Source of the DNA: Planctomycetota bacterium
GTDB lineage: Bacteria > Planctomycetota > UBA1135 > GCA-002686595
Assembly (NCBI GenBank): GCA_016714045.1
Contig: JADJNY010000004.1
Coordinates: forward strand, 520,518 to 584,517
Direction of reading: 5' to 3'
DNA length: 64,000 bases
In this document: positions 43,854 to 53,207 of the stretch, in pieces
Layout: each line of letters begins with the position of its first letter
How positions within the stretch are numbered: position 1 is the first letter of the stretch
Translations under genes and position numbers: made by a program
The notes under the pieces: generated by a model
The model's database searches: none
Told to the model about the DNA's origin: nothing
The model's input: only the letters and a program-made list of their open reading frames with translations

Positions 43854-45134
43854 GACGCGACCTTCCTCGCAGCGGCGACCTCGGCGAAGGTCTGGCCCGT
43901 CGCTTCGAGGCGCGCTTCCTTGTTGGTCGCCTTCTGCCAACGGTCGATCGTGCCGTCCACGAACGCGGGTTGGAGCTCCATCGCGTAGCAGCGACGACCG
44001 AGCTTCTCGGCTGCGATGATCTGCGAGCCGGAGCCCGAGAACGGTTCGACCACGATGTCGCCTGCGACGGTGTGCTGCTCCATCGGGATCTCGAAGAGCC
44101 GCGTCGGTTTCGAAGTTGGATGGAATGTGCTGAAGCGTGCCTTCCCGTCCCAGTCCGCCTCCCACACGGTGTCGAGCTGGCCGATGCCGTGCTTGGGCTT
44201 GTTCCCTGCCGCCACCCGAACGCGCAGGGCTCGTGGCGCCAGCGGTAGTAGCTGTGGCCGAACACGGCGCTGGGCTTCACCCACACGAGCACCTGGTGCA
44301 GGAGCAAGCCGTGGCGCTCGAACGCGGCTGCGATCGTCGGCCGCTGGATGTGCGCGTGCCAGCAGTACACGGGCGCGTCCTCGACGACGTGCGGCAGCGT
44401 CGCCTTGAAGACGCCGTCGAGGAACACGCCGAGGTCCGCGATGTCGACCTCGCGATACACGTGCGGCCAGTCCTTCCCCGAGGGCTTGCCGTCGTGGATC
44501 GGCCGGTCGTTGCCGGTGTAGTTGACGCAATAGGGCGGGTCCGAGGACCAGAGGCGCGCCTTGGCCCCCGCCATGAGCCGCGTGAAGTCGTCGGGACTGG
44601 TCGAATCGCCGCACATCAGCCGGTGCCGATCTCCGAGGAGCCAAACGTCCCCGCGAACAGCCACGGGGACCTCCGGAACGTCCCCGGGACCCGGATCATC
44701 CACCACCCCAGGGGACGTTTGCGCGGCTTCGAGTTCGCGCAGGAGTTCGTCGATGTCGGACGTGTCGAAGCCGACGCCTTCGAGCGCGTCCTCGGCCCGC
44801 AACGTCTTCAGCAGCTCAGCCAGCGCGCCGTCATCCCAGGTGGCGAACTCGTGCGTCCTGTTGTCGGCGATCTGGTACGCGGTGGCGTCGAGCTCGCTAC
44901 CCCGGAACCTCACCACCGGGACCGTCGTGAACTTCAACGAGAGCGCCGCCTTGTAGCGCGTGTGCCCCGCGACGATCTCGCCCGAGGGCTTCACGACCAG
45001 GGGCTGTTGCCACGAAAACGGCGCAGGGACGCGGCTACGTGGGGTACGGCGTCGTCGTTGAGCCTAGGGTTCGCCGGATTCGGGAACACCTGGCTGATCG
45101 GAACCCACTCGATTTGGAGGCTCGTGCTGTCCAT
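43850..45134 (-). CDS. ParB-domain DNA methyltransferase (two frame breaks)
   Basis: From ATG 45134 the sequence begins MDSTSLQIEWVPISQVFPNP, the ParB N-terminal start, then breaks near 45013 and continues with GEIVAGHTRYKAALSLKFTT and VVRFRGSELDATAYQIADNR. The methyltransferase part has ARLWSSDPPYCVNYTGNDRP (motif IV DPPY). A second break near 44220 leads to HGIGQLDTVWEADWDG, HPTSKPTRLFEIPMEQHTVA and VVEPFSGSGSQIIAAEKLGR (motif I). Order and motifs fit a beta-type N4/N6 enzyme. ParB-methylases are common in phages and protect the genome from host restriction. Confidence 0.75.
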
Positions 45135-45615
45135 GGTCCAAGGCCTTCTGCCCGCGTTGGCGGGGAGCTGTGAGGCCTTGGATGGAGGCGCCCGCCTGGG
45201 GCGCTTGGAGAGGTGCCTCGGTCTGGCATGAAGCGTAGGGCGTTTTGCAGCCGCGTCAAGCCTGCGCGATCCTGTGCGGTCCTAGGTCGGTGGCGGTCCG
45301 GTGGTGGCTCGGTGGTGATTGGACGCGAGGGGCAAACACCACCAAACGTCCCCGCCCTCTTGGCAGGCGATGCAGGTGGGGATGCGCGCAGGGTTAAGCG
45401 TGGCAAAGGGTTACGCGCACGCGTCCAACGCGGTGGCTCGCCAAAGGCCCATTTTGGGGGCCCAACGTGGGGGTTCCGGTGGTGAATCGGCCCGAATCGG
45501 GGGCATTCGGGTCCAGTTATTGTGCTCATTAGACGTCTGACGCGCACGTCATTGTGCAACACTCCGTTCGTTCACAACTGCCAACGGAGGACCCCAGCTA
45601 TCTCCGGTGCGGGCA
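45135..45615. other. Non-coding region upstream of the methyltransferase
   Basis: About 480 bases. No convincing gene. GC-rich with several GGTGG-type words near 45285-45320. Confidence 0.3.
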
Positions 45616-46717
45616 CTATGCCTGCAATGCATGCCCGTCGGGGCTGTTGGGTCGCAGCGGCAGTCCCTTCAGCAACTTCAGATCGGACCTTCCAACATCG
45701 TTGAGCTCGCGGAGCCTCCTCGCAAACGCGAACAAGTCATCCACATCTCCTCGGCGATACCGCGTCTTTAGCTCCTTAATCCCTTTGTGAAGATCAAGAG
45801 CGATTGTGGCTATCTTCGCGAGCGGGAATAGCGTCTCAGCGGCGACGCCCGCCAGTGCCGCCGCAGCCTTGAGACCCTCCTCTACGATCTTATCCCGTGC
45901 CTCGTCTGCAAGTATCTCATCGGCGGTGTCAAGCACTGCGTCAATATCAGCGGACAGAGACTCAGAAAGATACCTCTCTAGCTCCGTCTGATGAATAGCG
46001 ATCAACGCCCGCGCAACGTCCTGAGCTCTCGTAACCGCCAGGCCCATCGCGATGGACCGGGCGAGTATGACGACGAGCTTCGTGTGGAATCCCTCGGAGT
46101 CGACACGAGGTACGGTGTTTGCCCCTGGGATTGTGTTCGTCGTCACAACCGGCATCGCGCCAATCGCAGCCTCGATCGCATCGCGACTCAACGACAAGTC
46201 AGCCATCTGCAGTTCCAGCCGCAACAATCCGATGTCCGACTGTGCATCTACGCAGAATCTCTCGAACCACTTCACATCTGCCTCGATAGCTTCGACTGCC
46301 TGCCTAATCACCAGATCTCTATCATTCTCCGGGTCGGCATATGGTCCAAGCCTGGCCAGCAACACCCTTCGCAACTGAGGTCCGCGAGAATCGTATCCAG
46401 CGTTCACCCTGGAGAACTCTCGCTTCGAGTTTGCGGAGCGTGGCCTGCGTCTCTTCCCAGCGAGCCGACAGGGTCTTGAACAGCTCCGATGCACTCAAGG
46501 GTCTCTCCTCACCGGGTAGATCATGGGAAGGGCGTCCTAGCGAGATCGTCGGGACCTCCACAAGGCTGCGCTGCAGGTAGAGGCTAGCACCCCAACTCCT
46601 CCCAGGCGCGCGCTTATTCCCTCTCGTGTCTACGTAGCACGCACTCGGCTCTCCAGATGCCGGGGCCGACACGTACGTGAGGGTCGGCGCGTGCGCGGTC
46701 AAGGCGCGCAGAAGCAC
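45616..46717 (-). CDS. Unknown protein (one frame break), about 360 aa
   Basis: Two overlapping frames join near 46395. The N-terminal piece (from about 46717) has SASELFKTLSARWEETQATL; the C-terminal piece (about 46420-45616) begins FSRVNAGYDSRGPQLRRVLL and contains a helical run (DAVLDTADEILADEARDKIV, then GLKAAAALAGVAAETLFPLA and ELKTRYRRGDVDDLFAFARR). Lower GC than its neighbours. I recognise no family. Start uncertain. Confidence 0.45.
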
Positions 46718-46811
46718 AACCCAAGCACTCCTCCCCTCAAATCAGCCTCGCGCTGTCCCGCGAATCGAGCCCTGATGCGTCCACGCGCATGGTGCGCGCC
46801 GCGAGGACCAC

Positions 46812-47012
46812 ATGGCACACGAGACGATGTACTGGGACGAAGACGGGCAGACCGCCTGCGAGGCGCACATCCCCTTCCGTGGTAGCGATACGTGGCGGAA
46901 GGGGCGCTGGCGCAAGATCACGTTGCGCGAGGCGATCGATTTCGAGGCCGAGGTTGGTCGTCCCCCCGTCTGCGAGGTGTGCGCCGCGATCGCGCGGAGG
47001 GCCACGCGATGA
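46812..47012 (+). CDS. Small phage-type protein, 66 aa
   Basis: GAGGA lies just before the ATG. The sequence (MAHETMYWDEDGQTACEAHI, VGRPPVCEVCAAIARRAT) has one cysteine pair and is acidic at the start. It overlaps the next gene by ATGA. Function unknown; typical of small accessory phage genes. Confidence 0.5.
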   Translation: MAHETMYWDEDGQTACEAHIPFRGSDTWRKGRWRKITLREAIDFEAEVGRPPVCEVCAAIARRATR

Positions 47013-47422
47013 GCTGGTTCCACGAACGCACCGACGACGGCTGGGTCGTGTTGGACGATAACCGCGCCATCGTCGCGAACGTCCCCGACGCGGTGCACGA
47101 ACGCGAGGACGACGCGATCCAGATCGCGTTGACCGCGAACGGCTCCGTCCACTACGGAGAGCTCAAGCGCGGCGTCGATCGCTACCTGCGCACGCTCGAA
47201 CAAGACGCGGACTCGCGGCGCTCCGTGATCCGTTACCTCGTCGAGCGCCTCGCGTCCGACGTGAGCCTCCTGCAGGCGCAGCTCAAAGAGCGCGGGCCCG
47301 ACTACGTCACGTCGGTCTGGCTCGCGGCGCACACGCGCGAGCTCGTGGAGGCGCAGGCCGATCTCGACGCGAAGCGGTTGCAGATCACGGCCGTGCGGGC
47401 GCTGGTGGAGGAAGAAGCGTGA
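47009..47422 (+). CDS. Unknown phage-type protein, 137 aa
   Basis: The ATG overlaps the previous stop as ATGA. N-terminal beta region (WFHERTDDGWVVLDDNRAIV) and C-terminal coiled-coil-like helices (AAHTRELVEAQADLDAKRLQ). No family recognised. Confidence 0.5.
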   Translation: MSWFHERTDDGWVVLDDNRAIVANVPDAVHEREDDAIQIALTANGSVHYGELKRGVDRYLRTLEQDADSRRSVIRYLVERLASDVSLLQAQLKERGPDYVTSVWLAAHTRELVEAQADLDAKRLQITAVRALVEEEA

Positions 47423-47652
47423 GGCTCTCGAAGCTGCTCGCACGCCTCGAAGAGCTCCGCGACGAGCTCCGGTTCCTGCATGGCGAGTCCTTCGACCCCG
47501 AGGTCGTTGCCGCCTACCAGCCGCGCTACCCGCTCGCAGGCGTGATCCACGGCGCGGCGGTGCACGAGAAGACCGTCTGGATCGCCGTCGGCGGGCCCCC
47601 TGCGACGGGCGCGCCCTACGCGCCGCGGGCCGCGTGGAACACCGAGGAGTGA
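47419..47652 (+). CDS. Unknown phage-type protein, 77 aa
   Basis: The GTG overlaps the previous stop as GTGA. Sequence MRLSKLLARLEELRDELRFL, then YPLAGVIHGAAVHEKTVWIA. No motif recognised. It completes a three-gene overlapping set. Confidence 0.5.
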   Translation: MRLSKLLARLEELRDELRFLHGESFDPEVVAAYQPRYPLAGVIHGAAVHEKTVWIAVGGPPATGAPYAPRAAWNTEE

Positions 47653-47724
47653 ACGAACACGCGAGGGTCCATGTCGGGCTCGCGCGCAAACCGAAACGCC
47701 GCCGAGTGCGGCAGGAGGGATGAG

Positions 47725-48252
47725 ATGGGCAAGAAGAAGAGGAGCACGACCGTGGTGGCAGAGCGCGAACAGGTCGTGGCCGTTGAGCCGGAGGCGCGGG
47801 ACGTGATGGAAGGAGTTGCCGTGGACGAGGCCGCCGTGGACGCGGTTCCGATGGACGCCCCGGCCGCGACGAACGAGGACGCGCCCCCGAAGCGGTCCAA
47901 GCGCAAGGCCAAGGAGGCGCACGTCGGCGTCACGCTTGCCCAGACCGCCGAGGGCTACCTCCGCTCGCTCGAAGACGCGGGCAAGTCCCAGGGCACGGTG
48001 TTCAGCTACCGGCTGGAGCTGGTGATGGCGCTGTCGGAGCTCGGCGCCGAGACCGCCATCGCCGACCTCACCACAGAGCGCGTGCAGGCGTTCTTCGAGT
48101 CGGACCGGGTCTGCAAGACCCGCACAGGCGTCGAGAAGGCGCGCGTGTCCGTGCTCAAGACCCGGCGCGTCGTCAGGCAGATGCTCCAGTGGGCCGAGGG
48201 CGCGGGGCTCGTCGAGAAGGCGCCGGTGCCGGAGGAGACGAAGGCGGCGTAG
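47725..48252 (+). CDS. Recombinase core-binding-domain protein without a catalytic domain, 175 aa
   Basis: AGGAGGG lies upstream of the ATG. After a charged, lysine-rich head, residues about 75-170 form a SAM-like core-binding domain (TLAQTAEGYLRSLEDAGKSQ, VFSYRLELVMALSELGAETA, CKTRTGVEKARVSVLKTRRV) and the protein ends with a short tail. There is no catalytic half. It is closely related to the gene at 30669-31082 and may act as a DNA-binding regulator. Confidence 0.6.
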   Translation: MGKKKRSTTVVAEREQVVAVEPEARDVMEGVAVDEAAVDAVPMDAPAATNEDAPPKRSKRKAKEAHVGVTLAQTAEGYLRSLEDAGKSQGTVFSYRLELVMALSELGAETAIADLTTERVQAFFESDRVCKTRTGVEKARVSVLKTRRVVRQMLQWAEGAGLVEKAPVPEETKAA

Positions 48253-48363
48253 CTCGAAACCTCCTTCGCACGGGACGCTCCGGACCGAGAGGTGCGGGGC
48301 GTCTGTCCGCTGCTGCACGCCAGCTCAAGCTCAGTGAGCGCAAAGCGCAACTCTGTTCAGACT

Positions 48364-49010
48364 CTACTGCCGAATGTGCGGCCTAACGAACGTCTCTATA
48401 GCCGCTGTTGCCTGTGCCAATTCGGCAGAGAACAGGTCGGGCGCTCCTGCACTGGACGTGTCGTAGATAAGACTGTCGATATCCTCTTGCCGCTTTGGGT
48501 CATGCGATAGGGATGGTGAACGACGAAGGGCCGTTGCGTACATCGTTACTCCCGTCCTTAGCTTCCTTGCACAGGCATCAAGGCCAGCCGCAGACAGCTT
48601 TGCCGACTCCCCCCCACTACCTCTGCTTCAAGGAGCTCCATCTGGAATGTCGACATTGCGGACGCGACGCCATCCCACCGCCGCGAGTACACGTTCAGCA
48701 TGAGCTCCGGACTGTCGTTCGGAGGCAGTTTCTGACCAATTTCGTGCTCAGGCGTACCCGCGGCAAGCAGTGCCTCGCGCATCTCTTGGACGCCAACCCA
48801 CGCCCCACGTAATGAAGTGATGCGATCGCGGACGGTAAGCGCGCTACGGAGTACTCGCCTGGCCAGTTCATATTCGACGGTTCCACGCAATTGATCGCGC
48901 CATGTCTTGAGGCCAGCCAACGCGCAATAGGCGCCTATTCCGCCCGCGGCTGCAAGGACAACATTCTGGACAATTGTTGTGCACGCTACAACTGTCTCCG
49001 TTGTGTTCAT
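48364..49010 (-). CDS. Membrane protein of unknown function (one frame break in a G run)
   Basis: From ATG 49010 there is one N-terminal helix (NVVLAAAGGIGAYCALAGLK) and a long charged helical region (YELARRVLRSALTVRDRITS). The frame breaks in a run of seven G (about 48610-48616). Adding one G restores the frame AKLSAAGLDACARKLRTGV to a stop at 48364-48366, giving about 215 residues. A monotopic membrane protein, 28 bases after the DUF6338-like gene. Confidence 0.5.
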
Positions 49011-49038
49011 AGAGGGTGCCGACACAGGCGCAGCCGCG

Positions 49039-49842
49039 CTATCTATCTTCCTTCTTCGGGGGGGGCGGCGGTTCCTTTGGCCCCCGTCCTTTGGGGTCTG
49101 AATTCACCCCGGTTCTCTTCTCGTACGGGAACTCATCCCCACCCGGCATCCTCGTGGATTTTGCGGTGCGTAGAAGTGCGATCCTGCTCAGCCGAGCTGT
49201 CATCGCGTTCATGTCTGCGTTCACTCTCAAACTGCATCTGTCGTCCTTTTCTGGGTCAAGAAACTGGATCATTGCGATCTGACTCTGACGAACGAGTAGC
49301 AGGTCGCCTACAGGAACTGATGGGGAGCTTCGAGATAGAAACTTTGCGCTCTCAAGGTACAGCGATCCTTCACCGGGGGTGTCGGAAAAGTATTTGACAA
49401 ACCCTTGGATGCGCAACTCGTTTTCTAAATGGACCACGACCCATCCACGGCGATGCTGGAACGCTGCCTGCCAGACGGTCGGATGCACAGACTGACGGGT
49501 AAGCTGCATGCCTCGTAGCGGTCCGAGAAAGCGATCCCAATTAGAAAGCGCGGCACTGACAACTCCCACGAGCAGTGAGATGCATGCAAGGGTCACAATC
49601 GACTGCCAGTTGAGTCCAGTTGCTGCACCAGCCGTGGCATGAGATGCCAGCTGGAGGAGCGTATCGGGGGATCGGTCGGCTAAGACTGCGTACACCGCGA
49701 CCGAAACCAGTTCAAAGAGCAGCACTTCACTGACCGTGACGAGAGCTGGCTGCCGCCTTCGGACCGTCATCGCGGCGAACACACGGTATGCCGCGAACCC
49801 CGGCAACATGAAGAGGGCCCAGACAAGACTGTCGGTATCCAT
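49039..49842 (-). CDS. DUF6338-like membrane protein, 267 aa
   Basis: The N-terminal half has about three hydrophobic segments (SLVWALFMLPGFAAYRVFAA, VLLFELVSVAVYAVLADRS, IVTLACISLLVGVVSAALSN). The C-terminal half is a soluble beta-rich domain with GWVVVHLENELRIQGFVKYF and SLYLESAKF, resembling DUF6338, then a proline-rich tail. Such membrane proteins occur in defence and phage islands but have no known role. ATG 49842 was chosen at the first hydrophobic segment. Confidence 0.5.
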   Translation of the reverse strand: MDTDSLVWALFMLPGFAAYRVFAAMTVRRRQPALVTVSEVLLFELVSVAVYAVLADRSPDTLLQLASHATAGAATGLNWQSIVTLACISLLVGVVSAALSNWDRFLGPLRGMQLTRQSVHPTVWQAAFQHRRGWVVVHLENELRIQGFVKYFSDTPGEGSLYLESAKFLSRSSPSVPVGDLLLVRQSQIAMIQFLDPEKDDRCSLRVNADMNAMTARLSRIALLRTAKSTRMPGGDEFPYEKRTGVNSDPKGRGPKEPPPPPKKEDR

Positions 49843-50184
49843 GGAAGCTGTTGCGGCGTCCCCGCGCGCATTTTGTATCACAGGGCGCCGCGTGCTGCAT
49901 CGAGGTGACTCTGAGTTCTATCACGATTGCAGCATACCAGCCTGGAAGCTTGCAGTCAGTTCGGATGGATTCTTCCCGGCTCCCCCTGAGGCCCCGCATG
50001 ACCGCTTGGCGAGCAACGCCCTCCCCGACCCTTGGCGACGCGCATCCCACAGAAGCGCCCGCTCACGTTCATCACTCTTCCTCGCGGCGGCCGAACAGCA
50101 ACTCCATGACTTCTTCGGCAAACTCTATCGGCACACGTCCGACAGTGACGGTTCGTGCACGCCCGCATGAGGGTAGGTCCCCAC
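49843..50184. other. Intergenic region between membrane-protein operon and repeat copy C
   Basis: About 340 bases with no gene-like frame; it should contain the promoter of the leftward membrane-protein operon. Confidence 0.3.
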
Positions 50185-50368
50185 CCCGGTTCCCGGGCAC
50201 CGCGTCGCTCGCATGGTCGAGGCGCCTCTCGGTGGGGTCCTGGGGGCATCGTAACGCGGGGTGATTCCGTTGCGGGAGTCTGGTTCCTGTCCCTAACGCG
50301 AGGCCCGTGGAGCGAGCGAGGGGTTGACGTTGGACGCCCGCGCGCAGCCCCGGCGCGCAGCACATCCA
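50185..50368. repeat. Dispersed repeat, copy C
   Basis: Near-identical to copy B over about 170 bases (CGCCTCTCGGTGGGGTCCTG, GAGCGAGCGAGGGGTTGACG, CGCCCGCGCGCAGCCCC) with scattered differences. It lies just downstream of the second DUF4011-type helicase gene and interrupts the tail of a small Cys-rich frame. Confidence 0.75.
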
Positions 50369-50529
50369 CCACCCCAATGGCAGGTCAGGGACTTTCCGAG
50401 TAGGTGGCGCTCGCAGAATTTGGGGCGGCACTTGCCGCACTCCTCGCTATGACAATCAACGGAGACGGCGCGCGCCGCACGTTCGTCGACCGTCGCGGTT
50501 CGCAAATCTAGCCGCAGCGACAGCCTCAC
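50293..50529 (-). CDS. Small Cys-rich (zinc-binding-like) protein, tail replaced by repeat C
   Basis: GTG 50529 overlaps the helicase stop as GTGA. Residues about 25-55 are rich in Cys/His (VDCHSEECGKCRPKFCERHL, then SLTCHWGGGC), a possible two-site zinc fold. After about residue 55 the frame enters repeat copy C and is no longer protein-like, so the gene was probably cut by the repeat. Confidence 0.4.
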   Translation of the reverse strand: MRLSLRLDLRTATVDERAARAVSVDCHSEECGKCRPKFCERHLLGKSLTCHWGGGCAARRGCARASNVNPSLAPRASR

Positions 50530-53207
50530 GCTTCGGCGCGGTCCCGGACAACCAGCGCCCCGACACGTTCGAGGATGTCTCCGCGTGCCAGCAGGCCATC
50601 GATGACTGAAGCGATGCGACGCTCTACGGACTGGCCGAGCCGAGCGAACCCGAACTCACGCGCTGTCGCAACGACTGCATCCTCGCGTGACGATCCGAAA
50701 AGCGATCGAACGACACATAGCAGTCCTGCTTCGAGCTCGGCGTCTGAGATCTGCTCGACCGGACGCATGAAGCCGTTCTCGCCCGGACCACGAGGCTTGA
50801 CCGGGTCTGACGCAGAAGCCTGGAGAAACTCTCCTTGTCGCTGTTTCCCCTTCTTCGCGTCGAGCCATGACACGGAGCCGCCCTTGACCGCAACCTCGAC
50901 TCCCGCCTCGATCGCGGCCCTGATGACGTGTCCGGCTCGCTGGATGCCGTAGTGGTCGCGGATCCGCTCAACGACGTTATCGACGTGGATGGGACCCGCA
51001 ATGCGGACGAGCGCCTCGGTGAGCGTAGCGAAACGCGAGGGAGCTTCATCTCGCAGTTCGGCATGCGGACGGAAGGAACTCAGATTCGCCAAGAGGTAAG
51101 GATCGAACAGACTGACACTGGGACCTTCGCGGACTTGCTCGGGTTCTGGTACGCGCTCAACGGATCTTAGGGGATATGGGCGATTCGGCACATTCGCCTC
51201 TGTTCTCGACGTCACATCCACCGAACTAATGCCAAGCGCCCGCTCCGATCGTGCCTGTTCGATCGCGCGTTCGATCCTCGCCAGCTCCGCTAGAGGGTTC
51301 TGAATCCACGCCGTAGACCACACTCGGTGGATGCGCCATCCGAGTCGCTTGAGCACCTCCTCGCGGAGACGATCGCGGTCACGCGCCGAGGGTGAGCTGT
51401 GGTAGGTGGCGCCGTCGCACTCGATTCCGAGATCGAACCCGTCGGTGTCCTCCGAGCGTACGGCAATGTCGATCGAGTACTTCGCACACCGACCTGACGC
51501 TGGATGGCGTAACCCCGACTTGGAGCGCACGGCCCACTGCGTCCTCGAACGGACTCTGCATCGCCGGAAGTACCGCTGGTGATCGCACCTCAAAGGACGC
51601 GTCGCCACTCTGAAGGTACTCCAGGTATCTGCGGAGTAGCCTTGCGCCCTCCGACTCGAGCGGATGTCCTCTGCGCGGAGCGAGTGCACAACGGTCATGC
51701 TCCGTCGAGCACGGCTCACGGCGACGTTCAGCCTGCGGTGGCCTCCCTCTACGTTGACGGGACCGAAGCGGTTCGGAACAACGCCTGTGGCCTTCGTTGG
51801 CCCGTAGCCAACGCTCAGGATTACGTGGTCGCGTTCATCTCCCTGAACGTTCTCCAAGTTCTTGATGAAGAATCGCTCGTGCGCGTCATCGGAGAAGCGG
51901 TTGTCGAACTGCCGATCGGAACGTCTTCGCTCGTCGAGCAGTTGCTCGATCAGGTCCGCCTGCTTACGAGACAGAGCGACAACGCCGATGCTCTCGTCGA
52001 GGGGCCTCCCCTCCATTAGCTCCAGAACCAGATCCACGACCTTCTCCGCCTCGACGCGATTCGTCCGCGTTGCGCCAGCGTCGAAGCGCCCGTTTGCGAG
52101 GTAGACGGATCGAAGACCCAAGCCGGGTGCCACAGTCTGGGCGCTCGGGAACGTCAGCAGGCGGTCCTCATAGAAGTAGTGGTTCGAGTAACGAATCAAC
52201 GCCTCGTGTCGGCTCCTGTAGTGGACCTCCAGGTAGACCTCGTCTACGCCCGATCCGTGCATGCCAACCAAGACGTCCAGCACGCTTTCCATGCCCACGA
52301 AGCGGTTGTCCGTAGCGCAATCCTCATCTGAGTCTTCGTCGGAGTCCTCGCCATCGTCCTTCCGGAAGTAGCTCGACGGCGGGAGCTGCTTGCGGTCGCC
52401 GACGACGATGAGCTGCGAGCCTCGCGCCATCGCGGGGACCGCGTCCTCGGGGAAGACCTGCGACGCCTCGTCAAAGATCACTGTGTCGAATGAGAGAGTG
52501 TCGTCGTCCGTTGCGCCTCGGGGAAGGTACTGGCTCACGGCCAACGGACTCATCATGAAGCACGGCTTGAGGGCCTGGAGCAAGTGCGGCACCGCGGCGA
52601 CGAGCTTCCGGACGGGAAGCTGTCGCCTTTTCTTCGAGAGCTCGTGCTTCAGCGTGCCAAGTTGCCCGCGGTTCGGCGACACAGATCCGTTGGATGGGTA
52701 CTGTGCGAGGCACTTCGCCCGCACGCGTTCGCGCGCGGCGCGCGGGAACTGAGCGTCGAGCTCGCGGAACTCAGCCCGCAGTGCCTCGATATCCCGCGGT
52801 GAGAATCGCAGCTCCGGTGTCGTTCGGTACACGGTTTCCAGCCAGGCGAGATAGACATGGCGCAGGACTGCGGCCGGCACGACCGCCGCGTCCGCGGTGA
52901 CTCCTCGCAGCGCGGTCGTGATCGCGCTGCCGACCGCTTCGTCAAGCGCAACGGCCGAGCTGCAGTAATCGACCCAGGCGGCGGCCTCGTCGGCGTGTGT
53001 AGTGAGGTCGTCGCACCATGCTTCCACGCTCGCGAACGGTGCTCGATCCCAGCTATTCCACGGGGTTCGCACGGGCGGGAATCTCTGAGCGGCGGATGCG
53101 GTGGCAGCATCGACGGCCTTGACCGCATCGGCGATATGGCTCGCCTGTTCTGCGTAGATAGCTCGTGCCTGCGGCTTGGTAGCATGCTCGGCGAGGCTCG
53201 TCGGCAT
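50526..53207 (-). CDS. DUF4011-type helicase-nuclease, C-terminal part (contains a compensated frame break)
   Basis: This stretch continues the helicase that starts at 56195. It has Walker B TVIFDEASQVFPEDAVPAMA (about residues 240-260 of this piece), VGDRKQLPPSSYFR, SVGYGPTKATGVVPNRFGPV, GGHRRLNVAVSRARRSMTVV and a restriction-like domain (IECDGATYHSSPSARDRDRL, LGWRIHRVWSTAWIQ), then the usual helical C-terminus. Between about 51640 and 51530 the frame is off and then returns; another frame there reads the expected linker (VLPAMQSPFEDAVGRALQ), so two opposite one-base errors or mutations are present. Confidence 0.72.
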   Translation of the reverse strand: MPTSLAEHATKPQARAIYAEQASHIADAVKAVDAATASAAQRFPPVRTPWNSWDRAPFASVEAWCDDLTTHADEAAAWVDYCSSAVALDEAVGSAITTALRGVTADAAVVPAAVLRHVYLAWLETVYRTTPELRFSPRDIEALRAEFRELDAQFPRAARERVRAKCLAQYPSNGSVSPNRGQLGTLKHELSKKRRQLPVRKLVAAVPHLLQALKPCFMMSPLAVSQYLPRGATDDDTLSFDTVIFDEASQVFPEDAVPAMARGSQLIVVGDRKQLPPSSYFRKDDGEDSDEDSDEDCATDNRFVGMESVLDVLVGMHGSGVDEVYLEVHYRSRHEALIRYSNHYFYEDRLLTFPSAQTVAPGLGLRSVYLANGRFDAGATRTNRVEAEKVVDLVLELMEGRPLDESIGVVALSRKQADLIEQLLDERRRSDRQFDNRFSDDAHERFFIKNLENVQGDERDHVILSVGYGPTKATGVVPNRFGPVNVEGGHRRLNVAVSRARRSMTVVHSLRAEDIRSSRRAQGYSADTWSTFRVATRPLRCDHQRYFRRCRVRSRTQWAVRSKSGLRHPASGRCAKYSIDIAVRSEDTDGFDLGIECDGATYHSSPSARDRDRLREEVLKRLGWRIHRVWSTAWIQNPLAELARIERAIEQARSERALGISSVDVTSRTEANVPNRPYPLRSVERVPEPEQVREGPSVSLFDPYLLANLSSFRPHAELRDEAPSRFATLTEALVRIAGPIHVDNVVERIRDHYGIQRAGHVIRAAIEAGVEVAVKGGSVSWLDAKKGKQRQGEFLQASASDPVKPRGPGENGFMRPVEQISDAELEAGLLCVVRSLFGSSREDAVVATAREFGFARLGQSVERRIASVIDGLLARGDILERVGALVVRDRAEA

